Below, one piece after another: positions 51,713-63,383 of a stretch of DNA of 64,000 nucleotides. Made by a program: the position numbers and the translations under genes. Below the pieces are notes generated by a model, which was given only the letters and a program-made list of their open reading frames with translations, was not told the DNA's origin and did not search any database. Origin of the DNA: Amycolatopsis lexingtonensis (GTDB taxonomy: Bacteria > Actinomycetota > Actinomycetes > Mycobacteriales > Pseudonocardiaceae); NCBI RefSeq assembly GCF_014873755.1, contig NZ_JADBEG010000001.1, positions 3,102,501-3,166,500 on the forward strand, given 5' to 3'. How positions within the stretch are numbered: the stretch's first letter is position 1; each line of letters starts with the position of its first letter.

Positions 51713-52848
51713 GCGGGAACCCCCTCGGTGAGATCGACGAGCACTTCGGTGCCGCGGGTGGTGAACCGGCCGTTGAGGTTCGCGCCGCGGGTGATGTCCT
51801 CGATGTACTTCGCCACGGCTTCGCCTTCCGGCGTGCCGCCGACCGGGACCGGACGCCCCTGGTCGTCGACCCAGCAGGGGACGAAACCCGCTTCGCGCAG
51901 CCCGGTCTCGTCGAAGCGGCAGAAGGCGATGGCGGTGTTGCGGCTTTCCGGGTGGAACGGGAAGAACGGCATGTCCGGGTTCGGCGCGAAGCCGTAGAGC
52001 TTCGTCCGTCGTTCGGCCCACGCGCGCAGTTCGTCCGCGCCCACGCCCGCCCCCGGCGTCAAGGCGTGGGTGACGGTGGCGAAGTTGCCCAGGCCGTGGA
52101 AGATCGGCCGTCCTCTGTGGACTTCGATGCCGCGCATGATGTGCGGGTGGTGGGAGAACACCGCGTCGGCCCCGGCGTCGATCGCCGCGCGGGCGACCGG
52201 GCTCTCGTACATCGCGACGACGACCGGCGTGTGCCCGACGCCCTTGTGCAGCGCCACCATCACGACGTCGACCTCGGCCCGGAGGCGGCGGACGTCGCCG
52301 GCCATCGCGTCCAGGCTGTCCGGGTCGGCGAAGGTGTAGATCTTCGGCGGCCCGCCCGGGCTCGCGTGGTCGAGTTCGTAGTGGGTCAGGACGTGGACGT
52401 ACGCGCAGCCGGGCTTGCGCGAGGTGGCCCAGGACTCGCGTGGGCCTACGCAGTTGTACGACAGGACGCCGATGCGCAGGCCGCCGCGTTCCACGATCGC
52501 CGGGCGCCGGGCCTGCGCGAGGTCCGGCCCGGCGCCGGTCGTCAGCATGCCCGCCGCGCGGGCGTAGGCGATGGTGTCGGCCAGTCCCCCGTCACCGGCG
52601 TCCATGACGTGGTTGCCCGCCAGGGTGGCCACCGCGAACCCGGCCTCGGCCACCGCTTTCAGCGCCGCGGGGTCCGCGGGCGGCGCGGGGACGTCGGTGC
52701 TGTGCTGGACCGCCGTGGTGGAGTGCGGGACCTCGATGTGGCCGATCGCCAGGTCCATCCCCTTCAGCACCGGCGCCGCCGGGGCGAGGAAGAACTCCGG
52801 GTCGGGCTCGTCCAGGATGAGGTCGCCGACGGCGCCGACAGTGATCAC
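51709..52848 (-). CDS. CapA-family (PGA synthesis-type) metallophosphoesterase-like protein
   Basis: 379 residues, GTG start overlapping the ATPase stop. [73 protein letters not shown] and HGLGNFATV are the CapA/PgsA metal-site blocks (Asp, Asn-His, His, His-Pro-His). There is no signal peptide or membrane anchor, unlike capsule CapA, so it acts in the cytoplasm. Such soluble members occur in catabolic operons; the substrate is unknown. Tightly coupled to transporter and CoA-transferase genes. Confidence 0.82.
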   Translation of the reverse strand: MITVGAVGDLILDEPDPEFFLAPAAPVLKGMDLAIGHIEVPHSTTAVQHSTDVPAPPADPAALKAVAEAGFAVATLAGNHVMDAGDGGLADTIAYARAAGMLTTGAGPDLAQARRPAIVERGGLRIGVLSYNCVGPRESWATSRKPGCAYVHVLTHYELDHASPGGPPKIYTFADPDSLDAMAGDVRRLRAEVDVVMVALHKGVGHTPVVVAMYESPVARAAIDAGADAVFSHHPHIMRGIEVHRGRPIFHGLGNFATVTHALTPGAGVGADELRAWAERRTKLYGFAPNPDMPFFPFHPESRNTAIAFCRFDETGLREAGFVPCWVDDQGRPVPVGGTPEGEAVAKYIEDITRGANLNGRFTTRGTEVLVDLTEGVPA

Positions 52849-53630
52849 GAGACACCTTCCTTTTCGGACAGATGGCGGGACAGGAAGGCACGCAGCCGGT
52901 CCGTCCGCGGCCGGGTGAACAGCTCGGCCGGCGGGCCCTCCTCGACGATCCGGCCCGCTTCCATGAACACGCACCGGTCGGCGACCTCGCGCGCGAACGC
53001 CATTTCGTGGGTCACCACGACCATCGTGGTGCCCGCAGCGGCGAGGTTCCGCAACACGGCCAGCACTTCGTCGACCAGTTCCGGGTCGAGGGCACTGGTC
53101 GGCTCGTCGAACAGCATGATCCGCGGCCGGACCAGCACCGCGCGGGCGATGGCGACGCGCTGCTGCTGCCCGCCCGAAAGCTGGCGCGGGTAGTGGTCCT
53201 CGCGCCCGGCCAGCCCGATCCGCTCGAGCAGTTCCCGGGCCTCCCGCTCCACAGTGGACCGATCGCGGCCGTGGACGCGGATCGCCGCGTCGGTCACGTT
53301 GCGCAGCACGGTGAACTGCGGGAAGAGGTTGAACTGCTGGAAGACCATGCTCATCCGGCGCCGCTGCGCCGCGATCCGCCGCTCGGTCAGCGGGCGCAGG
53401 CCACCCGGCGAGCGGCGGTGGCCGAGCAGCTCGTCGTCGAGGTACATCGCGCCGCCGTCGATCGGTTCGAGCTGGTGGGCGCAGCGGACGAGCGTCGACT
53501 TGCCGGACCCCGACGGCCCGATGACCACCACCGTCTCGCCTTCGTGCACGTCGAGGCTGACCCCGGCCAGCGCGGTCACCGCGCCGAACTCCTTGCGGAC
53601 GTCGCTGATCCGCAGCACCGGCGCGCTCAT
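52845..53630 (-). CDS. Polar amino acid-type ABC transporter ATPase
   Basis: 261 residues; ATG in an ATGA overlap with the permease. Walker [15 protein letters not shown]-loop [10 protein letters not shown], signature [16 protein letters not shown], Walker [15 protein letters not shown] and the H-loop VVVTHEMAF are all intact. Subfamily matches GlnQ/HisP-type import ATPases. It energises the permease and two binding proteins of the operon. Confidence 0.93.
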   Translation of the reverse strand: MSAPVLRISDVRKEFGAVTALAGVSLDVHEGETVVVIGPSGSGKSTLVRCAHQLEPIDGGAMYLDDELLGHRRSPGGLRPLTERRIAAQRRRMSMVFQQFNLFPQFTVLRNVTDAAIRVHGRDRSTVEREARELLERIGLAGREDHYPRQLSGGQQQRVAIARAVLVRPRIMLFDEPTSALDPELVDEVLAVLRNLAAAGTTMVVVTHEMAFAREVADRCVFMEAGRIVEEGPPAELFTRPRTDRLRAFLSRHLSEKEGVS

Positions 53631-54502
53631 CGGGCACTCCGGTGGCCACGGGAGAAGCGGCGTTCCAGCCGGCGTTGCCCGGCGGTGAGAACCGTGACGA
53701 CGACCAGGTACCAGAAGCACGCGACCAGCAGCATCGGCACGATCTCGTAGGTGCGGTTGTAGATGACCTGCACCGAGTGCAGCAGGTCGGACATCGCGAT
53801 CACCGACACCAGCGCGGTGCCCTTGAGCACGTTGATGAACTGGCTGCCCGCGGGCGGGATGATCACGCGCATCGCCTGCGGCAGCACGATCCGCAGCAGC
53901 GTCTGGCCCGGCGGGTACCCCATCGCGCGGGCCGCGTCGCGCTGGCCGGGATCGACCGACAAGACCCCGGCGCGGAAGATTTCGGCCAGGTAGGCCGATT
54001 CGACGAGCGACAACCCGATCACCGCGGCGGTCAGCGGCGTGATGACGGAGTTGGCGTCCCACGTCCCGAACACCGGGCCGAACGGGATGCCGATCGACAG
54101 CTTCGGCAGCAGGTAAGCGAGGTTGAACCAGAAGATCAGCTGCACCAATGGCGGGATGCCGCGGAAAAGCCCGACCCACAGCGTCGCCACCCACCGCGCG
54201 GGCCCGAACCCGCTCAGCTGCATGGCCGCGACCACCCCGCCGGCGAGCGACCCGAGCACCATCGCCGCGACCGCGAGCAGCACCGTGGTGCCCAGGCCCG
54301 CCATTACGCTCTTCTCGAACAGGTACTTCACGACGACGTCCCACTGGAAGCGGGAGTTGCCGATCAGGAAGACGATCAGCTGGGCGGCCAGCACCGCCAG
54401 CACGAGCACGAACAGCCAGCGCAGCGGGCGGAAGCGGCCGCGGGCCCCGGCGACGTCGTCGCGGACCGGCGTGGTTTCCTCCACAGTGGACACCGCGGTC
54501 AT
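53627..54502 (-). CDS. Polar amino acid-type ABC transporter permease
   Basis: 291 residues; ATG overlapping the binding-protein stop (ATGA). Five or six membrane helices and the His/Glu/Gln-permease features [40 protein letters not shown], and the EAA loop [41 protein letters not shown] single permease presumably forms a homodimer. The N-terminal 25 residues are polar and contain one TCCACAGTGGAC palindrome at the DNA level (54480-54491). Confidence 0.93.
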   Translation of the reverse strand: MTAVSTVEETTPVRDDVAGARGRFRPLRWLFVLVLAVLAAQLIVFLIGNSRFQWDVVVKYLFEKSVMAGLGTTVLLAVAAMVLGSLAGGVVAAMQLSGFGPARWVATLWVGLFRGIPPLVQLIFWFNLAYLLPKLSIGIPFGPVFGTWDANSVITPLTAAVIGLSLVESAYLAEIFRAGVLSVDPGQRDAARAMGYPPGQTLLRIVLPQAMRVIIPPAGSQFINVLKGTALVSVIAMSDLLHSVQVIYNRTYEIVPMLLVACFWYLVVVTVLTAGQRRLERRFSRGHRSAR

Positions 54503-55416
54503 TTCGCCGACGCCGCGTCGAAGATCGGCGCCGGGACCGTGACGTCCTGCAGGCCCCACTGCTTCATGATCCGGGCGTAGGTGCCGTTGCGGAACAGCTC
54601 CTCGAACGCCTTCTGCAGGACCGGGCCGAGCTTGCCCGCCTTCGGGGTGTACAGCGCGAGGTTGTCCTTCGTGGCGCCCTGTTCCTCGGTCTGCGTCACG
54701 TATTCGTACTGCCCCTTCTGCTGGGTGGTGACGTCGATCGCGGCGGCCTGGGTCATCCCGGCGGCTTCGGCGCGCCCGGACTTCGCGGCCAGCAGGGTGG
54801 CGTTCGTGTCGTCGAGCCCGACCACCTGCACGGCCGGGCGCTGCTGCTTCTCGCAGAACGCGGACAGCTTGGCGAGCTGGTCTTCCACGACGCTGGCGGT
54901 GACCACCGCGACGCGCTTGCCGCACAGGTCGTCCGCCCGCTTGATGCCGGCCGGGGAGCCTTCGGGGATCACGTAGGAGGTGCGGGTGGTCATCCACGTG
55001 ACGGTGTCGAACTGCTTCTCACGCTCGGCCGTGGCCTTGACCGGCCCGTTGAAAGCCTCGTAGCGACCGCTGAGCATGCCCTGCAGCGCGGCCGGCAGGC
55101 CGCTGACGATGGTGGTTTCGGTGCGCACGCCCAAGAGCTGGCCGAGCGCCTGCTGGAAGTCGTGGTCGATGCCGGTCACCGTCTTGCCGTCCGGGCCGAC
55201 CGTGCGGTACGGCGGGTGCGAGTCGCCGGCGAACCGGAGGACACCCGAGTCCTTCACGGCCTGCGGCAGCTGGTCGTGCAGCGCCTGGTCGGCGGTCAGG
55301 GCCGCGGCGGTGGGCGCCGCGGCGGGGCCGTCGTCGACCGTGCACCCGGCCAGCGCGAGTCCCGCGGCGACCGCGGCGAGCGTGCTTCGACGCCATTGAC
55401 GAAGTGAGAAACCCAT
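54499..55416 (-). CDS. ABC-type solute-binding lipoprotein, first gene of the operon
   Basis: 305 residues; ATG after TAGGAAG. Lipobox [12 protein letters not shown], then a family 3 binding fold: [60 protein letters not shown] and [20 protein letters not shown]. It is the main receptor for the permease/ATPase pair and a paralogue of 47313-48227. The ligand is unknown; linkage to a PaaX-type repressor, a CoA-transferase and 2-hydroxyacyl-CoA dehydratase homologues points to an aromatic or hydroxy acid or an amino acid derivative. 119 bases separate it from the divergent regulator. Confidence 0.9.
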   Translation of the reverse strand: MGFSLRQWRRSTLAAVAAGLALAGCTVDDGPAAAPTAAALTADQALHDQLPQAVKDSGVLRFAGDSHPPYRTVGPDGKTVTGIDHDFQQALGQLLGVRTETTIVSGLPAALQGMLSGRYEAFNGPVKATAEREKQFDTVTWMTTRTSYVIPEGSPAGIKRADDLCGKRVAVVTASVVEDQLAKLSAFCEKQQRPAVQVVGLDDTNATLLAAKSGRAEAAGMTQAAAIDVTTQQKGQYEYVTQTEEQGATKDNLALYTPKAGKLGPVLQKAFEELFRNGTYARIMKQWGLQDVTVPAPIFDAASAK

Positions 55417-55535
55417 GTCGGTTACTTCCTACGGAAGGCAATAGGTTGCTAATCGAGTGCCGATCGTCGCATGATGTGTCGCGTGATTCAACCCCTCGAT
55501 GCGTCCGCCTGGACGGCACTGCCACCATGGAGGCC

Positions 55536-56549
55536 ATGGACACCCGCAGTGGGCAAGCGATGACAGCGACGCCCTCGGGCCCGCTGCCCCGCGCACAGCA
55601 GGGCGCCGAACCGCAGCTGCTGCTGACGTCCCTGCTCGGCGACTTCTGGTACTGGCGCGACGAGCACATCCCCTCGGCCGCGCTGGTCGAGCTGCTCGGC
55701 GAGTTCGACATCAGCCCGGCGAGCGCGCGGGCGGCGATCCGCCGCCTGTCCGCCCGCGGCCTGCTGACCGTGTCGCGCAGTGGACGGACCACGGCCTACG
55801 GCATCCCCGCCCGCACGTCCGAGGTGATCATCGAGCGCACGCACCGGATGCTGACCTTCGGCACCACCCCGCCCGAGTGGGACGGCCGGTGGACGGTGGT
55901 CACCTTTTCCGTGCCGGAGCAGGACCGCGGGCTGCGCACGGCCTTGCGCTCGCGACTGCGGGTCCTGCGCTTCGCCGCGCTCTACGACGGCGTCTGGGTC
56001 AGCCCGCACGACCTGACCGGCCCGGCGCTGGCCGCGCTGGACGAGCTCGGCCTCCGCAGCGCGACGGTCTTCCGCGCCACCGAGGTCCCCGGGTCGGCCG
56101 CGGCGGTCACGGCGTTCGACCTCGAACCGCTGGCCCGCGAGTACGGGCAGTTCGTCGAGCGCTACGAGCAGGTGCTCACCGGGCTGGAAGCCGGCCTGAT
56201 CAGCCCGGCGCAGGCGCTGCGCACCCGGACCGAGCTGCGCGTGGACTGGCGCCGGTTCCCGGAGACCGATCCCGACCTGCCCGCCGAACTGCTGCCCGCG
56301 GACTGGGCGCGCGACCGGGCCCAGAAGGTGTTCCTCCAGATCTACGACCGGCTCGGCCCGCTCGCCGAGCTCCGGTTCCGCCAGGTGCTGGCCGCCACGG
56401 ACCCCGCGCTGGCCGAGTTCGCGTCCCACCACGACTCGGTCAAGGTGGCCGCGTTGTTCGCCGGGCTCGGCGACCGCCACCCGGCCGGCGACACGCCGTT
56501 CGAGCAGGCGGCCGAGGCGCGCCGCCTGGACGACGCACGGCGCCGGTAA
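55536..56549 (+). CDS. PaaX-family transcriptional repressor
   Basis: About 337 residues; the start is uncertain among ATG codons at 55527, 55536 and 55560. Winged helix near residues 30-85 (LLTSLLGDFWYWRDEHIPSA, DISPASARAAIRRLSARGLL), then WDGRWTVVTFSVPEQDRGLR and YDGVWVSPHDLTGPALAAL, typical PaaX core blocks. PaaX in E. coli represses phenylacetate genes and is released by phenylacetyl-CoA, so this protein may sense a CoA thioester made in the divergent operon. That ligand is inference. It is oriented to share the 55417-55535 promoter region, where I see no clean palindrome apart from the ribosome-site region. Confidence 0.85.
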   Translation: MDTRSGQAMTATPSGPLPRAQQGAEPQLLLTSLLGDFWYWRDEHIPSAALVELLGEFDISPASARAAIRRLSARGLLTVSRSGRTTAYGIPARTSEVIIERTHRMLTFGTTPPEWDGRWTVVTFSVPEQDRGLRTALRSRLRVLRFAALYDGVWVSPHDLTGPALAALDELGLRSATVFRATEVPGSAAAVTAFDLEPLAREYGQFVERYEQVLTGLEAGLISPAQALRTRTELRVDWRRFPETDPDLPAELLPADWARDRAQKVFLQIYDRLGPLAELRFRQVLAATDPALAEFASHHDSVKVAALFAGLGDRHPAGDTPFEQAAEARRLDDARRR

Positions 56550-58070
<1,521 letters not shown>

Positions 58071-58080
58071 GGGGGTGACA

Positions 58081-58121
58081 GGGGCTCGTTCGCCGGGACT
58101 CACCGGTGAACGAGCCCCTTT
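58081..58121 (+). terminator. Rho-independent-like terminator after the xylanase gene
   Basis: GGGGCTCGTTCGCCG (58081-58095) pairs with CGGTGAACGAGCCCC (58104-58118), with one G-T pair and an eight-base loop, followed by TTT. It starts ten bases after the xylanase stop and separates it from the arabinofuranosidase promoter. Confidence 0.85.
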
Positions 58122-58135
58122 CCCCAGCGCCGAAA

Positions 58136-58149
58136 TGTTAGCGATAACA
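58136..58149 (+). promoter_or_regulatory. LacI-type operator candidate before the arabinofuranosidase gene
   Basis: TGTTAGCGATAACA, symmetrical at six of seven positions, 25 bases before the ATG. It resembles the TGTTAGCGCTAACA operators used by LacI/GntR-type sugar regulators of arabinose-polymer genes in actinomycetes. No regulator is present locally. Confidence 0.5.
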
Positions 58150-58158
58150 GTGCCCTGA

Positions 58159-59622
<1,464 letters not shown>

Positions 59623-59623
59623 T

Positions 59624-60406
59624 TCAGCGGTCTTGGTCGGCGTGTTTCCACCAAAAGGCCGTCCCCAGCACTCCGGCGACGCCGGCTACGGCCACGAGGC
59701 CGTAGCCGACGGGCCCGGGTGGCTGGCGGCCGGCGATGTCGCTGACGAGGGCGGGTACGGTCCACGGGAAGTACGGGCCGTACCCGAGCAGGGCGATGAC
59801 CTGGGCGAGGAAGACGGCGAGGAACAGGGCACCGACCCCGGCGAGGTAGCCGCGGCCGACGCTGGCGGCGAGGGCGAACGGGGTCGCGACGGCGATCGTC
59901 AGCACCGCGGTGAGCAGCAGTTTCGCCAGACCGGTCGCGGCGACCGCGGCCGACCAGCCGGACAGGCCGAGCGCGGCGCCGATCGCCAGCCCGAGCAGGT
60001 ACGTCTGCCCGGTGAGCACCAGCGACCAGCCCGTGGTGACGGCGAACTTCGCGCCGACGAGCGTGGTGCGCGGAGTGGGCAGGGCCAGCAGGTCCTTGGC
60101 GGTGCCCTGGCTGAATTCGCGGCCGAACGTCCAGATCACGATGACACCGAAGAGAACGGCGCCGCCGACGGCGATGATCTGGGCGAGCAGCGCGAAGTAG
60201 GCTGGCCAGTCGGCGGTGCCGCCGGTGAGCGCGGCCTTGGTGCCGAGCAAGCCGAGGGCCCGCGCGCGGCGGACGTCCTGCAGGATGAACATGATCAGGC
60301 CGCCGAAGCCGGCCGCGACGGTGAACGCCGCGACCGTGACCCATGGCAGCCGGGAGCGGCGGGCCTTGAGCAGTTCGGTCCGGACCGCGGCCGTGGCGGT
60401 GCTCAT
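59624..60406 (-). CDS. ABC-2 type transporter permease
   Basis: 260 residues and about six membrane helices. It starts RTELLKARRSRLPWVTVAAF, the usual cytoplasmic lead-in of ABC-2 permeases of the bacitracin/nosiosine-resistance kind, and has FGREFSQGTAKDLLALPTPR, the conserved loop of that group. ATG in an ATGA overlap with the ATPase gene. Together they should export or expel a drug, lipid or peptide; the substrate is unknown. Confidence 0.85.
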   Translation of the reverse strand: MSTATAAVRTELLKARRSRLPWVTVAAFTVAAGFGGLIMFILQDVRRARALGLLGTKAALTGGTADWPAYFALLAQIIAVGGAVLFGVIVIWTFGREFSQGTAKDLLALPTPRTTLVGAKFAVTTGWSLVLTGQTYLLGLAIGAALGLSGWSAAVAATGLAKLLLTAVLTIAVATPFALAASVGRGYLAGVGALFLAVFLAQVIALLGYGPYFPWTVPALVSDIAGRQPPGPVGYGLVAVAGVAGVLGTAFWWKHADQDR

Positions 60407-61305
60407 GACCGGCCGACCAGGCGCAGGAAGCAGGTCTCGAGGTCGTCCTGCTCCACGGCGAGCCGGGTGGGCGGGCAGCCCGCGGTCACGAGCTGGGTGG
60501 CGATCTCTTCGGGGTGGTGGATCGCGCGGTCACCGGTGAGGGCGAGCCCGCCCTCCTCGTCGGAGACGGCGTGCCCGGCCGCGCGCAACACCGCCGTCGC
60601 GCGACCGGAATCGTGGACCTCGACGCGCAACCGCGGGCGTGACCGGCCGGCCAGGTCGGCGGCGGCGCCTTCCCAGACCAGCCGTCCGTGGTCGAGGACG
60701 CCGATGCGGGTGGCCAGGCGGGCGACTTCGGTGAGGATGTGGCTGGAGAGCAGGATTGTCACCCCGTCGTGGTGGGCGAGGTCGTGCAGCAGGTTCCGGA
60801 TCTCGGCGACGCCCGCGGGGTCGAGGCCGTTGGCGGGTTCGTCGAGGATCAGCAGCTCGGGCCGGTGCAGCAGCGCTTTGGCCAGTGCGAGGCGCTGCTT
60901 GTTGCCCAGCGAGAGGGTTTGCGCGCGGCGGTGGGCGTGGGGTCGCAGGCCGAGCCGGGCGATGGCATCGGTCACGGCGTGCTCGTCGCGCAGGCCACGG
61001 AGCTGCGCGATCACCTGGAGGTTTTCGGTCACGGTGAGCTCGGGGTAGGCGGCGGGAGTCTCGACCAGGTACCCGACCCGGGCCCAGCCGGCGTTGTGGC
61101 CGGGCCGGACCCGTTCCCCGAACAGCGACACCTCACCGCGGGTCGGGCGCAGCAGGCCGAGCAGCATCCGGATGGTCGTGGTCTTGCCGGCGCCGTTGAG
61201 GCCGAGCAGGGCGTAGATCTCACCGGGTGCGACGCGCAGTGTCACCTCGTCCACGGCCCGGACGTCGCGGTACTGCTTGGTCAGGTGGACGGCGTCGATC
61301 GTCAT
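60403..61305 (-). CDS. ABC transporter ATPase, drug/bacitracin-resistance type
   Basis: 300 residues; ATG after GAGGCTCCC. Walker A GLNGAGKTTTIRMLLGLL, signature LSLGNKQRLALAKALL, Walker B LLILDEPANGLDPAG, and the C-terminal accessory region (RLRVEVHDSGRATAVLRAAG) of BcrA/CcmA-type exporters. The signature reads LSLGNKQ rather than LSGGQ, which is usual in this subfamily. Paired with the overlapping permease gene. Confidence 0.9.
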   Translation of the reverse strand: MTIDAVHLTKQYRDVRAVDEVTLRVAPGEIYALLGLNGAGKTTTIRMLLGLLRPTRGEVSLFGERVRPGHNAGWARVGYLVETPAAYPELTVTENLQVIAQLRGLRDEHAVTDAIARLGLRPHAHRRAQTLSLGNKQRLALAKALLHRPELLILDEPANGLDPAGVAEIRNLLHDLAHHDGVTILLSSHILTEVARLATRIGVLDHGRLVWEGAAADLAGRSRPRLRVEVHDSGRATAVLRAAGHAVSDEEGGLALTGDRAIHHPEEIATQLVTAGCPPTRLAVEQDDLETCFLRLVGRS

Positions 61306-61397
61306 GGGAGCCTCGTTTCGCGCGCAGGACTGTCGCGCCGACCAGGCTTCCCGGCACACCCGGGGCCAGCGTACTCCCGCGGCGCGCCTGAGTGTCC

Positions 61398-62175
61398 TCA
61401 ATGGACGGTATCGGCCAGCACCGAGCGCTCGATCTCCGACACCGGCAGGTCGCGCCCGGCCGGCTGCAGGTAGCGGGCGGTGAACTCCGCCGGCCCGAGC
61501 TGTTCGCGTTCCCGCCACCCGTACTCGGCGAGCAGCCCCGCGACCTCGCCGGGCGCCAGCCCGAACCGCCAGAGCCGCCACTTGACCACGAAGTCCTCGT
61601 AGGCCGCGCGTGCCCCGTAGAACTGCTCGCCGTCGAGGAAGTCCTTGCGGAGGTAGGTGAAGGCCAGCCGGCTGCCCGGCGCGAGGTCGGCCAGCTGCTC
61701 GAGGGTGTGCCGCACGGCGGGTTCGGTGAGGTACTGGGTCACCGCCTCCCACACGACGAAGGTCTTCCGTCCGCCGGTGAAGCCGTGGCGGCGCAGTTCC
61801 GCCCGGAAGTCCTGGGTCTCGAAGTCCACCGGGACCAGCGTGACGTCCCCGGGGACCCGGCCGAACCGCCTGCGCAGCGCGGCGGCCTTGCGGGCCGTGT
61901 TGGCCGGCAGGTCCACCTCGTAGACCGGGATCCCGCGCAGCCGGGGCAGCCGGTAGGCCCGGGTGTCGAACCCGGCACCGAGGATCACCACGGCGTCGAG
62001 CCCACCGGCCGCGGCGTCGAGCAGCTGGTCGTCGACGTAGCGCTTGCGGCAGAGCATGCTCGCCCACAGCCCCGGCATCTTCTTCTCGGTCGTCGACCAG
62101 CGGCGCGGGCTCGAACTGCTCGACGGCCACGATGACCATCGGCCCCAGCGCGGTCCCGTCGGCGGTCTTGCTCAT
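61398..62175 (-). pseudogene. SAM-dependent methyltransferase broken by an out-of-frame deletion
   Basis: Two frames together make one protein. The ATG at 62175, behind GAGGAGC, gives MSKTADGTALGPMVIVAVEQ then FEPAPLVDD, the standard N-terminus of a class I methyltransferase family. The next frame resumes as EKKMPGLWASMLCRKRYVDD and carries VVILGAGFDTRAYRLP (SAM loop), VPVDFETQDF and a normal C-terminus. As I know the family, some 30-40 residues normally lie between these parts, so a deletion near 62090 removed them and shifted the frame. The internal ATG at 62078 could still give a 226-residue fragment lacking the N-terminal lid. Confidence 0.65.
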
Positions 62176-62221
62176 GGCGTGCTCCTCGGTCGGCGAAAGA
62201 AGACGCTCAACCACCGTACGG

Positions 62222-63364
62222 CTACTCCTGGCCGAACACGTCGCTCACCCAATCGGCGATGTAAGTGCTGACGTGCCCCAGATGGTCCAGCCCGATGTGC
62301 TCACTCCCCCCTTCCTCGACGCTGAAGATCCGCAGGTCCCGCCGCGGGCTGCCCACCGCCTGCTCGTACGAGCGGTGCGCGTACGCCACCGGGATCTGCC
62401 GGTCGCGTTCGCCGTGGCAGATGAGGAACGGCACGGTGATGTGCTCGACGACGCCGTCGAGGTTGATGCAGTCGGCGAACGCGATGAACTCGTCCAGGTC
62501 TTCGTGGCCCCACACCCACCGGACGTGCTCCCAGTAGTGCGGCACCGGGCGCTCGCCTTCGCGTTCCAGCCGGCGCCGCTGCACCGCGCCCCAGTCGTGG
62601 TTGGCGCCCCACGCGACGACCAGCGCGAGCCGCTTCTCGAAGGCGGCGGCGCGCGGGGCGTAGTAGCCGCCGAGCGACCAGCCGACCAGGCCGATCCGGG
62701 CCGGGTCGACGTCGTCGCGGGTTTCGAGGTAGTCGACGCAGGCGCTCGCCCACGCCTCGGTGTCGACGCGGGCGGTGAGGCCCTGCACGCGCAGCGCCTC
62801 ACCGGAACCGGGGCAGTCGACCATCAGGGCCGAGATGCCGCGTGCGGCCAGCTCTTCCCAGTGCCCGGAGGCGTACATGTGCTCCTTGGTCGAGTCCAGC
62901 CCGTTCCACATGATCATGACCGGGGCGTGCTCGCCGGCGGAGCTGAAGTACGCCGGCAGCGTCGTGCCCTCGTACGGGACCTCGACCCGGGTGATGCCCG
63001 GGTCCTTGAGGTCGAACGCCTTCTGCTGCAGCTCCAGCACGCGCCGGTAGCTGTCGAGCCGGCCCTCGGCGGACGCGCTCTGGAGGCGTTCGGCCTGCGA
63101 AAGATAATTGGTGGCGCGCGCGTACAGCTGCCCGGCGGTCCGCAGGTGGCCGGTCTTCTCGGCTTCCTCGGCCTGCGCGACGAGCTGGTCGGTCAGCGCC
63201 GTCCAGGCGCGCAGGAAGTCCGGGGTGCCCGCGTCCTCGCCGCGGGTGGCCGCCTCACGGATGGGGCGGCAGGCCCGGTCGACCTCGTCGATGAGCCCGC
63301 CGCTGTTGAGCGTCGCGACGACCCCCAGGCTCCACGGGTAGTTCTCGGGGAAGTACTCGAACAC
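62222..63364 (-). CDS. Alpha/beta hydrolase, FrsA/2,6-dihydroxypseudooxynicotine hydrolase-like
   Basis: 380 residues; GTG start after GAAAGG. A helical N-terminal cap (about residues 1-120: YPWSLGVVATLNSGGLIDEV, YARATNYLSQAERLQ) precedes the hydrolase core: PVMIMWNGLDSTKEHMYASG, RIGLVGWSLGGYYAPRAAAF (nucleophile), HGERDRQIPVAYAHRSYEQA (Asp) and EHIGLDHLGHV (His). This cap-plus-core layout is that of carbon-carbon bond hydrolases acting on aromatic ketone side chains. With the fumarylacetoacetate-hydrolase-family gene 19 bases upstream, it belongs to a catabolic operon that continues past the window edge. Confidence 0.85.
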   Translation of the reverse strand: MFEYFPENYPWSLGVVATLNSGGLIDEVDRACRPIREAATRGEDAGTPDFLRAWTALTDQLVAQAEEAEKTGHLRTAGQLYARATNYLSQAERLQSASAEGRLDSYRRVLELQQKAFDLKDPGITRVEVPYEGTTLPAYFSSAGEHAPVMIMWNGLDSTKEHMYASGHWEELAARGISALMVDCPGSGEALRVQGLTARVDTEAWASACVDYLETRDDVDPARIGLVGWSLGGYYAPRAAAFEKRLALVVAWGANHDWGAVQRRRLEREGERPVPHYWEHVRWVWGHEDLDEFIAFADCINLDGVVEHITVPFLICHGERDRQIPVAYAHRSYEQAVGSPRRDLRIFSVEEGGSEHIGLDHLGHVSTYIADWVSDVFGQE

Positions 63365-63383
63365 GGTGATCCTTTCGTTGTCG

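Noticed and set aside
61398..62078. Treating the methyltransferase as an intact 226-residue gene
   Set aside because: The typical family N-terminus with its own ribosome site lies directly upstream in another frame, so a broken gene explains the data better.
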